From contig NZ_CP109435.1 of assembly GCF_036227125.1 (NCBI RefSeq), positions 1,922,001 to 1,986,000 of the forward strand: a DNA stretch of 64,000 nt, read 5' to 3'. Positions 9,376 to 18,239 of the stretch are shown here, piece after piece; the stretch's first letter is position 1; the number at the start of each line of letters is the position of its first letter. A model generated the notes under the pieces. That model was not told the origin of the DNA. It was given only the letters and a program-made list of their open reading frames with translations, and searched no databases. Position numbers and translations under genes: made by a program. Source of the DNA: Streptomyces sp. NBC_01485. GTDB lineage: Bacteria; Actinomycetota; Actinomycetes; Streptomycetales; Streptomycetaceae.

Positions 9376-9675
9376 TCAGTGCTTGTTGCCGCCGAACAGC
9401 GAGCGGCGCAGTCGGCGCAGGGGCGCGAAGAGCGAGACACGGCTCACCCGTGCCCGCGTCGTCATCTTGGAGCCGGGGTCGTTGGAGCCGTGGTCGCGCA
9501 CGGGCTCACGCGCGGTCAGCTCCCGCATCAGCGAGGTCGCCTCGATCGTCTCCCGTTGCGGTATGGCGGGACCCGCCAGTACCGAGAGATGGCGGTCCAG
9601 GCGCGAGCTGGTCGCGCTGCTTCCGCAGGTGATCGCAGGGACCCTCGCCCTGCTGTGCACCGTTATCTGTTCCAT
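9376..9675 (-). CDS. small conserved Streptomyces protein, unknown function
   Basis: 99 residues from ATG at 9675 (MEQITVHSRARVPAITCGSS), chosen because GGGGAG sits seven bases upstream; a longer frame to 9741 would begin without a site. The protein is basic, with LMRELTAREPVRDHG in the middle and an Arg-rich end, RLRRSLFGGNKH. No transmembrane segment or known domain was recognised. It is convergent with the CoA-transferase and lies upstream of the anti-sigma gene end, separated by 126 bases. Confidence 0.6.
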   Translation of the reverse strand: MEQITVHSRARVPAITCGSSATSSRLDRHLSVLAGPAIPQRETIEATSLMRELTAREPVRDHGSNDPGSKMTTRARVSRVSLFAPLRRLRRSLFGGNKH

Positions 9676-9801
9676 GTCACTCCCCACCCGTACGAGTCCA
9701 CCCGGCCCGGGCAGGTTAACCCTATCGCTCCATCGCGGCACCCGTGTATCGAGCTCACAGGATTCACCTTCCCCGTAAGGGGGTTGACGACCCCTCTCCG
9801 A

Positions 9802-10620
9802 TCACTCTCCGAATCCAACCGATTTCAGGGTGAGTTGGACAACTGGCTGTGTGGTGGGCTGTGGTGACCCCCCGTCGGGCTCGACGGTCACAGCGAGTGA
9901 TGTCGCCGCCTTGTCGAGACCGGTGGCGACGAGGGGCGTGTCGTCGTCGAAGAGCCCGAGGGAGCGTGGTTGCGCGCCCGGGCGCATGAGCCACAGCTGA
10001 TGCGCCTGCCCGGTGGGCAGACCCCCGTACCCGTTCAAGGTGACGATCGCCTGCCCCTCCGAAGCGGAGGCGATCACTCCGATACTGCGGCCCTGGGCGT
10101 CCTTGCCGGTGCTCGCCAGCGCGTCCGGAGCCGCCAGAACGTGGGCGATCTCACGCGACTGGGCGCGCTCGGCGTTCAGCTGGTCCTGGGTGCGGTCGGC
10201 CTGGACGGCGAAGAGCGAGGCGACGACGAGGGCCGCGGCGGCGGCGGCCGTGGCGAGCGGTCCGAACAGCGGGCGGCGCGCACGGGGCGCACGGGAGCGT
10301 CCGGGCGGCGGCTGCGTGCCCCAGACGTGCGGGGGCAGTTGGGGCGCGTGCTCCCGGGCCGGCGCACGCGAGTGCTCCTGCGGGGTTCTCTGGACGGCGG
10401 CCAGCACCCGGATGCGCATATCGGCCGGCGGCGGGGCGGCCTGGGACCAGGCGAGCCGGACGGCGTCCTCGGCCAGCGCCCGCACCTCGGCGAAGCAGCG
10501 GTCGCAGCCCTTCAGATGCTTCTCGAAACGGAGGCGTTCATCGGGTTCGAGGGCGTCGAGCGCGTAGGGGGCCGCCAGCGAGTGCAGATCCTCGCGGCGG
10601 AACAGGCCGAGCACACTCAT
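9802..10620 (-). CDS. RskA-like zinc-type anti-sigma factor
   Basis: 272 residues from ATG at 10620, overlapping the sigma gene stop by ATGA. The cytoplasmic N-terminal part carries the zinc anti-sigma motif H-x3-C-x2-C (EKHLKGCDRCF, about residues 34-44), then a Pro/Arg-rich linker, one membrane helix (PLATAAAAAALVVASLFAV, about residues 125-145) and an extracytoplasmic RskA domain ending QLTLKSVGFGE with GQAHQLWLMRPGAQPRSLG. Such proteins hold their sigma factor at the membrane until proteolysis. The ligand or stress is unknown. Overlap with the sigma gene supports a functional pair. Confidence 0.9.
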   Translation of the reverse strand: MSVLGLFRREDLHSLAAPYALDALEPDERLRFEKHLKGCDRCFAEVRALAEDAVRLAWSQAAPPPADMRIRVLAAVQRTPQEHSRAPAREHAPQLPPHVWGTQPPPGRSRAPRARRPLFGPLATAAAAAALVVASLFAVQADRTQDQLNAERAQSREIAHVLAAPDALASTGKDAQGRSIGVIASASEGQAIVTLNGYGGLPTGQAHQLWLMRPGAQPRSLGLFDDDTPLVATGLDKAATSLAVTVEPDGGSPQPTTQPVVQLTLKSVGFGE

Positions 10621-11159
10621 GCGGCACCTCCCAGGCACTCGCGCAGCCGCGTGAGCCCGTCACGCATCCGTGTCTTCACCGTGCCGAGCGGCAGCGACAG
10701 CCGGTCGGCCACTTCACGGTACGTGTAGCCGTCGTAGTAGGCGAGGGTGACGGACTGCCGCTGTAACGCCGTCAGCCGGTCCAGGCAGCGGCGGACCAAC
10801 TGGCGTTCCAGGCCCGCCTCGACCTCCTCGGCCACCTGGTCGAAGGCGGGGTCGTGGTAGCGCCGGGCCTCGCGCTGCTCGCGGTCGACGGCCGCGCGGG
10901 CGCTGCGCACCCGGTCGACGGCGCGGCGGTGGGCGAGGGTGAGGATCCAGGAGAGGGCGCTGCCGCGGCTGGGGTCGAAGCGGCCGGCAGAGCGCCAGGC
11001 CTCCAGAAGCACTTCCTGGGCGACCTCCTCGGACTGTGCGGGATCCCTGACGACCCGGCGCACGAGCCCGAACACCGGCCCGGACACCAGCGCGTAGAGC
11101 TGTTCGAAGGCGTACTGGTCGCCTCCCGCCACCAGCACCAGAAGCTCGTCCGCCTCCAT
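10617..11159 (-). CDS. sigK: ECF RNA polymerase sigma factor, SigK type
   Basis: 180 residues from ATG at 11159 (MEADELLVLVAGGDQYAFEQ), preceded by GAGGGGGAC. Sigma region 2 covers LYALVSGPVFGLVRRVVRDP and QSEEVAQEVLLEAWRSAGRF up to WILTLAHRRAVDRVR; region 4 covers LTALQRQSVTLAYYDGYTYR and EVADRLSLPLGTVKTRMRDG. The sequence and its RskA-like partner place it in the SigK group. It is divergent from the DUF4331 gene, in front of which a SigK-like promoter can be read (11303-11330), so that gene set is the likely regulon. An upstream in-frame ATG at 11261 lacks a binding site. Confidence 0.88.
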   Translation of the reverse strand: MEADELLVLVAGGDQYAFEQLYALVSGPVFGLVRRVVRDPAQSEEVAQEVLLEAWRSAGRFDPSRGSALSWILTLAHRRAVDRVRSARAAVDREQREARRYHDPAFDQVAEEVEAGLERQLVRRCLDRLTALQRQSVTLAYYDGYTYREVADRLSLPLGTVKTRMRDGLTRLRECLGGAA

Positions 11160-11302
11160 GCGGTCCCCCTCTCTGCGGCCGCCGCACCCGGACCGCCCCG
11201 TCATACCAGGCATACGCAACGAACACACCTCCGTTTTAGGGGTACGGATCGCGGCGCCCAAAACGCGGGTGAGAAGGAAATTAAAAGTTTTTCGGTTTCG
11301 AC

Positions 11303-11330
11303 CAATCCGAAACCGCCCTCCGTTCCGTAT
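11303..11330 (+). promoter_or_regulatory. candidate SigK-dependent promoter
   Basis: CAATCC (11303-11308), 16 bases, CCGTAT (11325-11330). The mycobacterial SigK consensus is CCATCC, 16-17 bases, CCGAAT, so 10 of 12 positions agree with correct spacing, 40 bases before the DUF4331 start. The -35 lies in a hairpin with arms GGTTTCG (11294-11300) and CGAAACC (11308-11314). Confidence 0.5.
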
Positions 11331-11369
11331 CAGTGTCCGTCAGGCAAGTTGGCACAGAGGACGGACGGC

Positions 11370-12878
11370 ATGACAGCTATCTCGCGGAGCGGCAACGGAC
11401 GCAGGAGCGTCGCGACCCTCATATGCGGTGCGTTGGCCGCCGGGGGGCTCGCGGCCGCCGGCGCCGCCACGCTGGCCCCGGGGGCGGCATACGCCTCCAG
11501 CCACCGTGAGGCCCCCCTCATCTCGGGGACCCCGCAGTACGACAACACGGACGTGTACGCGTTCGTGAGCCCGGACCACCCGGACACGACGACGATCATC
11601 GCGAACTGGATCCCGTTCGAGGAGCCGGCCGGCGGCCCGAACTTCTTCCCGTTCGCCGAGGACGCCCAGTACGACCTGCACATCGACAACAACGGTGACG
11701 CGAAGGAGGACCTGACCTTCCGCTACACCTTCAAGACGCATACGAAGAACAAGAAGACGTTCCTCTACAACACCGGCGCCGTCGAGAGCCTGGACGACCC
11801 CGACCTGAACATCACGCAGACCTACGACCTCGAGCTGATCAAGTCGAAGAAGGGGAAGGTCGAGCACAAGACGAAGATCGCGGACGACGTGCCGGTGGCG
11901 CCGTCGAACGTGGGCAAGGCGTCGATGCCGAACTACTCGAAGCTGCGCGACCAGGCGATCTACAAGCTGCCCAACGGCGCCAAGACCTTCGCGGGCCAGG
12001 CCGACGACCCGTTCTTCCTGGACCTGCGCGTCTTCGACCTGCTCTACGGCGGCGACCTCTCCGAGGTCGGCAACGACACGCTCAAGGGCTACAACGTCAA
12101 CTCGATCGCGCTGCAGGTCCCGAGCGACATGATCTCCGAGGGGAAGCACCAGCCGATCGTCGGCATCTGGTCGACCACCCAGCGCGAGAACGCCGAGGGC
12201 TACTACTCGCAGGTCTCGCGTCTCGGTATGCCGCTGGTCAACGAGGTCGTCAACCCGATCAAGGACAAGGACAAGTTCAACGCGTCCGAGCCCAAGGACG
12301 ACGCCCAGTTCCTGAAGAACGTCACCAACCCGGAGCTGCCGAAGCTCATCGAGGCGATCTACAAGATCAAGGCGCCGGCCGAGCCGCGCAACGACCTCGT
12401 CGACGTGTTCCTGAAGGGCGTCAAGGGCCTCAACCAGCCGCCGTACGTGACGCCTTCGGAGGAACTGCGCCTCAACACCTCCATCAAGCCCACCGCCAGC
12501 CCCAAGCGGCTCGGTGTCCTCGACGGTGACAACGCGGGCTTCCCGAACGGCCGTCGCCTCACCGACGACGTGATCGACGCCTCGCTGCAGGTCGTCGAAG
12601 GCGAGCTGGTCGGTTCCAAGAACGACCTGGGCGACGCGGTCGACAAGAACGACAAGAACTTCGAGAAGTACTTCCCGTACGTCGCCCTGCCGACCGAGGG
12701 TTCGCGCGGCGCGACCGCGAAGAGCGGCGCCGACGTCCGCAGCCAGCTCGGTGACGCCCTCACGGGCTCCGACAACAACACCGCGCTGATCGCGTCCTCC
12801 GCGGGCGCCGGCGCTGCGGGCATCCTCCTCATCGGAGGCGGCCTGCTGTGGTGGCGCGGGCGGCGGCGCGCCTACTAG
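11370..12878 (+). CDS. secreted, membrane-anchored DUF4331 protein
   Basis: 502 residues from ATG at 11370. A signal peptide (GALAAGGLAAAGAATLAPGA, cleavage near AYA-SSHREAP) leads into the DUF4331 domain, whose start SSHREAPLISGTPQYDNTDV is characteristic, followed by YAFVSPDHPDTTTIIANWIP and LDLRVFDLLYGGDL. The C-terminus has one hydrophobic helix (ASSAGAGAAGILLIGGGLLW) and a short Arg-rich tail, so the mature protein is anchored facing outwards; no sortase motif is seen. The gene stands alone in front of the TPR and transporter genes and is preceded by a SigK-like promoter. The biochemical role of DUF4331 is not known to me. Confidence 0.88.
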   Translation: MTAISRSGNGRRSVATLICGALAAGGLAAAGAATLAPGAAYASSHREAPLISGTPQYDNTDVYAFVSPDHPDTTTIIANWIPFEEPAGGPNFFPFAEDAQYDLHIDNNGDAKEDLTFRYTFKTHTKNKKTFLYNTGAVESLDDPDLNITQTYDLELIKSKKGKVEHKTKIADDVPVAPSNVGKASMPNYSKLRDQAIYKLPNGAKTFAGQADDPFFLDLRVFDLLYGGDLSEVGNDTLKGYNVNSIALQVPSDMISEGKHQPIVGIWSTTQRENAEGYYSQVSRLGMPLVNEVVNPIKDKDKFNASEPKDDAQFLKNVTNPELPKLIEAIYKIKAPAEPRNDLVDVFLKGVKGLNQPPYVTPSEELRLNTSIKPTASPKRLGVLDGDNAGFPNGRRLTDDVIDASLQVVEGELVGSKNDLGDAVDKNDKNFEKYFPYVALPTEGSRGATAKSGADVRSQLGDALTGSDNNTALIASSAGAGAAGILLIGGGLLWWRGRRRAY

Positions 12879-12893
12879 GCCCTCCGCCGAGAC

Positions 12894-12923
12894 GGGCCGG
12901 GGAGAACCTGCACTCCCCGGCCC
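12894..12923 (+). terminator. hairpin after the DUF4331 gene
   Basis: GGGCCGGGGA (12894-12903) and TCCCCGGCCC (12914-12923) form a perfect 10-base-pair stem with a 10-base loop, 16 bases after the stop codon. No U tract follows, as usual in Streptomyces. It may end transcription or only reduce it before the TPR gene. Confidence 0.6.
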
Positions 12924-13025
12924 ACCCCACCGACTGGCGCGGCCCGCGCACTCATCCCCCACGGCGCGGGCCGCGCCACCCCCATGCGAGCACACTGATC
13001 CACCCCAGGCGACCTAGGAGAGGGC

Positions 13026-14816
13026 ATGTCCCCGCGGACGAACGACGGCGAACCGGAGCAGCCCGAGCACCCGGCCCCGGCCTCAGACCAATCGGCCCCG
13101 GCCCCGGACGCCGGGCGGGACCCCGAGGACGCCTCCGCCGTGGGCGACCCGATCGTGAGCGACGGGGCCGGGGCCGGCAAGGCCGAGGCGAAGCCCGGAG
13201 CCACCACCGCCGGAGACACCACCGCGGAGGACGCGACCACCGGGGACGACCTGCCGGAGTCCGCAGCCACCGAAGCCGCTGAAGCGGCGGAGGCCGTGAC
13301 GGCCACCGGCCCCAGTACGCCGGTTGTCGATGCCCGCGTCGATGCCGGAGCCGACTCCGACCCCGGTGCCGCCGTCGCCGACGGCGCCGATACTGCCGCC
13401 GGTATCCATGCCGAGACCTCCGCCGAGACCTCCGCCGGTCCCGACGACCGTGTCGCCGCCGTTCGGCGGGTGGGTGCCGCCGGGCGGCGTTGGCGGGGGG
13501 TGCAACTCGGGGCGTGTGCGGCCATGTTGGCTGTCGCGCTCACTGCCGGGGCGATCGCGCTCGGGGCGGCGCGGGACGGGCAGAACGTGCCCGTGGCGAC
13601 CGCCGCGGCGGTCTCTCCGGGGCTGCTCGCCAGCGGGAACCTCGACTCCAGCATCACCGCGCTCCAGGCCCATCTCCGCGTCCAGCCGAAGGACTTCGGC
13701 GGCTGGGCCACCCTCGGACTCGCCTACGTCGAGCAGGCCCGTACCAAGGGCGACCCCTCCCGCTACCCGCAGGCCGAGCAGGCCCTGAAGCGCTCCCTCG
13801 CCCTGCGCCCCGACAACGACCAGGCCCTCGCCGGCCGGGCCGCCCTCGCCGCCGCCCGGCACGACTTCGCGAACGCCCTGACCTTCGCCGACCAGGCGCT
13901 GAAGCTGAACCCCTACAGCGAGCGCGCCCTGTGCTCCCGTATCGACGCCCTCGTCGAGCTCGGCCGCTACGCCGACGCCGACCAGGCCGTGCGCACCGCC
14001 GACGAACGGCGGCCCGGAGTACCGGTGTTCACCCGCTACGCCTACGTCCACGAGCTGCGCGGCGACGTCACCACCGCCCGTCGGGTCCTGGACCGGGCGC
14101 TCGCCGCGTCGACCTCCCCAGGCGACATCGCCTACGTCGCCTCCCAGCTCGGCCAACTCGCCTGGAACCAGGGCGACTACCCCAGCGCGCTGACCCACTA
14201 CGCGCGCGCCCTGGCCGCCGACGAGAACTACCTCCCCGCGCTGGAGGGCCGCGCCCGCGCCCAGGCCGCGATCGGTCAACAGGCCGAGGCCATCAAGGGG
14301 TTGGAGCTGATCGTCGCCCGCTATCCGCTGCCCGGCCCGCTGGTCGAGCTCGGCGAGCTGTACGACGCCCGGGGCGCCGAGGGCGACGCGGCGAAGGCCC
14401 AGGACCAGTACGTCCTCGTCGACGCGTGGACCGCCATCGCCCGCGCCAACGGCGTCAACGCCGACCTCGACACCGCGCTCGCCGCCGCCGACCACGGCGA
14501 CAAGGCGACGGCCCTGCGCGCGGCCCGCGACGACTGGTCGCGCCGGCACACCGTGCACACGGCGGACGCGCTCGCCTGGGCCCTGCACGTCAACGGCAAG
14601 GACGCCGAGGCGCTCCCCTACGCCCGGCAGGCCACCGCCACCGGCTACCACAACGCGGCCTTCCTCTACCACCGCGGTGTGATCGAGAAGGCCACCGGTC
14701 ACGCCGCCGACGCCCGTACCCACCTCTCCGCCGCCCTGAAGCTGAACCCCGGCTTCGCCACGCTGGGCGCCCGCGAGGCCCGTACGGCACTCAAGACGCT
14801 GGAGGCGAGCAAGTGA
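13026..14816 (+). CDS. membrane-anchored tetratricopeptide repeat protein
   Basis: 596 residues from ATG at 13026 with AGGAGAGG directly upstream. The first about 150 residues are acidic and low in complexity (Ala/Glu/Asp/Pro), then a membrane helix (GVQLGACAAMLAVALTAGAI, about residues 158-180). The outside part is a run of TPRs: LDSSITALQAHLRVQPKDFG, GLAYVEQARTKGDPSRYPQA, ALAGRAALAAARHDFANALT, ALTHYARALAADENYLPALE and AFLYHRGVIEKATGHAADAR. TPRs bind proteins, so it probably scaffolds surface partners. Its stop overlaps the next start (GTGA), indicating co-translation with the metal-exporter-like protein. Confidence 0.88.
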   Translation: MSPRTNDGEPEQPEHPAPASDQSAPAPDAGRDPEDASAVGDPIVSDGAGAGKAEAKPGATTAGDTTAEDATTGDDLPESAATEAAEAAEAVTATGPSTPVVDARVDAGADSDPGAAVADGADTAAGIHAETSAETSAGPDDRVAAVRRVGAAGRRWRGVQLGACAAMLAVALTAGAIALGAARDGQNVPVATAAAVSPGLLASGNLDSSITALQAHLRVQPKDFGGWATLGLAYVEQARTKGDPSRYPQAEQALKRSLALRPDNDQALAGRAALAAARHDFANALTFADQALKLNPYSERALCSRIDALVELGRYADADQAVRTADERRPGVPVFTRYAYVHELRGDVTTARRVLDRALAASTSPGDIAYVASQLGQLAWNQGDYPSALTHYARALAADENYLPALEGRARAQAAIGQQAEAIKGLELIVARYPLPGPLVELGELYDARGAEGDAAKAQDQYVLVDAWTAIARANGVNADLDTALAAADHGDKATALRAARDDWSRRHTVHTADALAWALHVNGKDAEALPYARQATATGYHNAAFLYHRGVIEKATGHAADARTHLSAALKLNPGFATLGAREARTALKTLEASK

Positions 14817-16549
14817 TTTCCCGTCGTCTGCTCGCCTCCTGCGCGGCCGTGTTCACGGCCGGCTGCGCGCTCGCGCTGGTTCCTTCCGCCAGCGCGAGCG
14901 CGCACCCCCTCGGCAACTTCACCGTCAACCGCTACGACGGTCTCGTCGCCGCCCCCGGACAGCTCCGCGTCGACCACGTCGAGGACCTCGCCGAGATCCC
15001 GGCGACCCAGGCGAAGCCGGACATCGAACGCCTCGGGATGACCGAGTGGGCCCGGCAGCGGTGCGCGACGGCCGCGAGCGGCAGCAAGGTCACCGTCGAC
15101 GGCGGCGCCGTCCCGCTCACCGCGGGCACGAGCAAGGCGGTCCTGCGGCCCGGTCAGGCGGGGCTGCACACCCTGCGCGTCGAGTGCCGGCTGACGGCCC
15201 CGCTCCCCGACGAGGCCACGATCACCCTCGGCTTCCACAGCGAGGGCGCCTCCAGCGGCCCCGGCTGGCGTGAGATCACCGCCCGCGGCGACCGTATGAC
15301 GCTGACCGACTCCGACGTGCCGTCGAAGTCGACCTCGGGCGAACTCACCAGCTATCCCAAGGAGTTGCTCTCCTCCCCGGCGGACACCTCGACCGCGTCC
15401 GTGAAGGTGCGGCCGGGTGGCGCGGCCCTCGTCGAGGAGGGCCGTAACGCGCCGGCCGCGTCCATCCTGCCGCGCGGCGCCGACCGCTGGACGCAGGCCC
15501 TGAACAACCTGGTCGCCCGGCAGCACCTCACCGTCGGCTTCGCCGCGCTGGCGCTGGTGATCGCCATCGTGCTCGGCGCGCTGCACGCCGTCGCCCCGGG
15601 CCACGGCAAGACCATCATGGCCGCGACGGCGGCCGCCCGGGGCGGCAAGGCCCGGATGAAGGACGTCCTCCCGCTCGCCGCCTCCGTCACCATCACGCAC
15701 ACCCTGGGCGTCGTCGCCCTCGGCCTCCTCGTCACCGCCGGTTCGGCCGCCGCGCCCTCGGTGATCGCCTGGCTGGGCCTGGCGAGCGGCGCGCTGGTCC
15801 TCTTCGCGGGCGCGAGTCTCGCCCGCCGCGCCTGGCGCAACCGTGCCCCCGGCCACGCACCCGGCCACAGCCACGGTCACGACGACGGCCCCGGTCACAG
15901 CCATGACCACGGACACGACCATGACCACGGGCACGATCACGGACCTGGCCACGGGCACACCCACAGCCACGAGCCGTCCAAGCCCCCCGCCCGTCAACTC
16001 GCCCTCGTCGGAGCCCCCGCCGAACGCACGCACGACGACCACGGACACAGCCACGGGCACGGACACAGCCACGGCCACGAGCACCGTCACGACCACTCCG
16101 AGCACACCCACGACGAGCACGAGCACCCGCATCCCCACACCCACGACCACGGCCGTACCCACACGCACACCCACGGCGGCCGCACCCACACCCACGCCAT
16201 CGCCCCCACCCTCCGCGGCACGATCCTCCTCGGCTTCGCCGGCGGCATGGTGCCCAGTCCGTCCGCCGTGGTCGTGCTGGTCGGCGCGGCGGCGCTCGGG
16301 CAGGCCTGGTTCGGGCTGCTGCTCGTCGTCGCGTACGGCGTCGGGCTCGCGCTGACCCTCACCGCCGCCGGGTTCGCCGTCGTCCGGCTGGGCTCGGGCG
16401 CGACCCGCCTGCTGGACCGGCAGCCGCGCTGGACCACCCACCCGGTCGTGACGCTCGTCCGCCGCAACATGCCCCTGTGGTCCGCGTTCCTCGTCGTGGC
16501 CCTGGGCGCCGGACTGGTGCTCAAGGGGGCCGCATCCGTGCTCGGCTGA
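14813..16549 (+). CDS. His-rich nickel/cobalt exporter-like membrane protein with secreted N-terminal domain
   Basis: 578 residues from GTG at 14813, overlapping the TPR stop. A signal peptide (residues 1-30, ending ASASAHPLGNFTVNRY) precedes an extracytoplasmic domain of about 200 residues. Six or so membrane helices follow, including GALHAVAPGHGKTIMAATAA, which matches the H-x4-D/G-H region of RcnA/NicO transporters, and MVPSPSAVVVLVGAAALGQA in the second half. Between the two helix groups is a loop (about residues 347-461) with 40 histidines in GHSH, DHGH and THTH patterns. The architecture suggests metal efflux or sensing; substrate metal unproven. Confidence 0.82.
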   Translation: MISRRLLASCAAVFTAGCALALVPSASASAHPLGNFTVNRYDGLVAAPGQLRVDHVEDLAEIPATQAKPDIERLGMTEWARQRCATAASGSKVTVDGGAVPLTAGTSKAVLRPGQAGLHTLRVECRLTAPLPDEATITLGFHSEGASSGPGWREITARGDRMTLTDSDVPSKSTSGELTSYPKELLSSPADTSTASVKVRPGGAALVEEGRNAPAASILPRGADRWTQALNNLVARQHLTVGFAALALVIAIVLGALHAVAPGHGKTIMAATAAARGGKARMKDVLPLAASVTITHTLGVVALGLLVTAGSAAAPSVIAWLGLASGALVLFAGASLARRAWRNRAPGHAPGHSHGHDDGPGHSHDHGHDHDHGHDHGPGHGHTHSHEPSKPPARQLALVGAPAERTHDDHGHSHGHGHSHGHEHRHDHSEHTHDEHEHPHPHTHDHGRTHTHTHGGRTHTHAIAPTLRGTILLGFAGGMVPSPSAVVVLVGAAALGQAWFGLLLVVAYGVGLALTLTAAGFAVVRLGSGATRLLDRQPRWTTHPVVTLVRRNMPLWSAFLVVALGAGLVLKGAASVLG

Positions 16550-16609
16550 GCTACGTTTGTGGAGTTGTGGAGGTTTTCGCCCGGATACGAAGAGCGGAAT
16601 GGGGTCGCG

Positions 16610-18235
16610 GTGTCCGAAGAGGGCAGTGAACGTCTGATCGCGGGCCGCTACCGCCTGCTGACCCCGCTCGGCGAGGGCGGCATGGGGACGGTGTGGCGGG
16701 CTCTCGACGAGGTGCTGCACCGCGAGGTCGCCGTCAAGGAGGTCCGCGCCCCGCACGGGCTGTCGGCCTCCGACGTCGAGCGGCTGTACGCCCGGCTGGA
16801 GCGCGAGGCCTGGGCCGCGGCCCGGGTCGCGAACCGGAACGTCGTCACGGTGTACGACGTGGCCACGCAGGACGGGCGGCCCTGGATCGTCATGGAGATC
16901 GTGCGGGGGATCTCCCTCGCCGAGCTGCTGGACTCCGAGGGACCGCTGGAACCGGCGCGGGCCGCGCACATCGGGGCCGAGGTGCTGGCCGCGCTGCGGG
17001 CCGCGCACGAGGCCGGGGTGCTGCACCGGGACGTCAAACCGGCGAACGTGCTGCTGTCGAACGACGGCCGGGTGGTGCTCACCGACTTCGGCATCGCGAC
17101 CGTCGAGGGCACGTCCGCGCTGACCATGACCGGCGAGGTCATCGGCTCCCCCGAGTTCCTCGCGCCGGAACGCGCGCTGGGGCGTACGCCGGGGCCCGAG
17201 TCGGACCTGTGGTCGCTGGGCGTGCTGCTGTACGCGGCGGTCGAGGGCAACTCCCCCTTCCGGTACGACACTCCGCTGAGCACCCTGCGCGCGATCGTCG
17301 ACGAGGAACTGCCGCCGCCGCACCGGGCCGGGCCGCTCGCGCCCGTGATCGAGGGGCTGCTGCGCAAGGACCCGGCCGACCGGCTGCCCGCCGACACGGC
17401 CGAGCGTGACCTGCGGATCGTGGCGGCGGGCGGCGACCCGTACGAGGGAACCGCCCCTACGACGCCGCAGTCGCCGTACACGCCCTATCCGCCGACGGCC
17501 GTGACCCCCGCCGAGCCGTTCCGTCACGAGCCGTCCTCGCCGACCCCGCCCCAGCCCTGGACGGCGGCCCCGGCGACGGCCTCCTCGGCCGAGCCGCGAC
17601 GCAACCGGCGCGCCGGGGTGGCCCTGGTCGCCGGTGTGGCGGTGCTCGCGCTGGCGGTCGCCGGGCTGACGTACGGGCTGCTGAACCGGGACAACGGCAG
17701 CGGCGGCAAGGCCACCGGTGGGGTCACCAACAGCGGTACGGACCTCGCGAGTTCACCGGCGACGCGGCCGGAGACGAGCAGCGAGGAGTCCAGCGAGTCG
17801 CCGAGTCCGAGTCCGAGCGAGAGCGCCTCCTCGGAGGCCCCGCCGCAGACCGTCGAGGTCACCGTCGCCGGCGCGAACACGGACTACTCCGGTTCCTGTC
17901 CGCCGTCGGACGCCGACGCGCCCGCCTTCACGGCGACGATCACCGTGGGGCAGTTGCCCGCGACGGTGTCCTACCGCTGGGTGTCGAAGGAGGGCGAGCT
18001 GTCCGGGCAGACCTGGAAGACGCTCGACTTCCCGTCGGGCGGCGGCAAGTCCCAGCAGGACAAGGTGATCGTGTCGACGTACGCGGAGAGCGGGACGTAC
18101 CAGAACGCGATCGGCGTCGAGGTGCGGGAGCCGGTCAAGGCGACGTCCGACAAGGTGCCTTTCTCGGTCACCTGCGAGACGGAGGCCCCGACGGACGGGA
18201 CCTCCCCCTCCCCCTCCTCCTCGCCGTCCGAGTGA
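16610..18235 (+). CDS. transmembrane serine/threonine protein kinase
   Basis: 541 residues from GTG at 16610 (VSEEGSERLIAGRYRLL); an in-frame GTG at 16559 would add 17 residues. A complete Hanks-type kinase domain is present: Gly loop LGEGGMGTVW, catalytic Lys in VAVKEV, HRDVKPANVLL with the catalytic Asp, DFG in LTDFGIATVEG, and SPEFLAPE. A Pro/Thr linker leads to one membrane helix (VALVAGVAVLALAVAGLTYG), a Ser-rich stalk and an extracytoplasmic beta domain with two Cys (SGSCPPSDADAPAFTATITV). Typical penicillin-binding PASTA repeats are absent. Its stop is only four bases from the convergent GDSL gene stop. Confidence 0.92.
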   Translation: MSEEGSERLIAGRYRLLTPLGEGGMGTVWRALDEVLHREVAVKEVRAPHGLSASDVERLYARLEREAWAAARVANRNVVTVYDVATQDGRPWIVMEIVRGISLAELLDSEGPLEPARAAHIGAEVLAALRAAHEAGVLHRDVKPANVLLSNDGRVVLTDFGIATVEGTSALTMTGEVIGSPEFLAPERALGRTPGPESDLWSLGVLLYAAVEGNSPFRYDTPLSTLRAIVDEELPPPHRAGPLAPVIEGLLRKDPADRLPADTAERDLRIVAAGGDPYEGTAPTTPQSPYTPYPPTAVTPAEPFRHEPSSPTPPQPWTAAPATASSAEPRRNRRAGVALVAGVAVLALAVAGLTYGLLNRDNGSGGKATGGVTNSGTDLASSPATRPETSSEESSESPSPSPSESASSEAPPQTVEVTVAGANTDYSGSCPPSDADAPAFTATITVGQLPATVSYRWVSKEGELSGQTWKTLDFPSGGGKSQQDKVIVSTYAESGTYQNAIGVEVREPVKATSDKVPFSVTCETEAPTDGTSPSPSSSPSE

Positions 18236-18239
18236 CGGC

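Noticed and set aside
15843..16200. CRISPR-like array
   Set aside because: The repeats are codon-level His repeats inside a coding region, without regular spacers.
14699..17527. 942-codon minus-strand ORF
   Set aside because: Antisense of the exporter-like and kinase genes, driven by the His-rich repeat and GC bias; no family signal.
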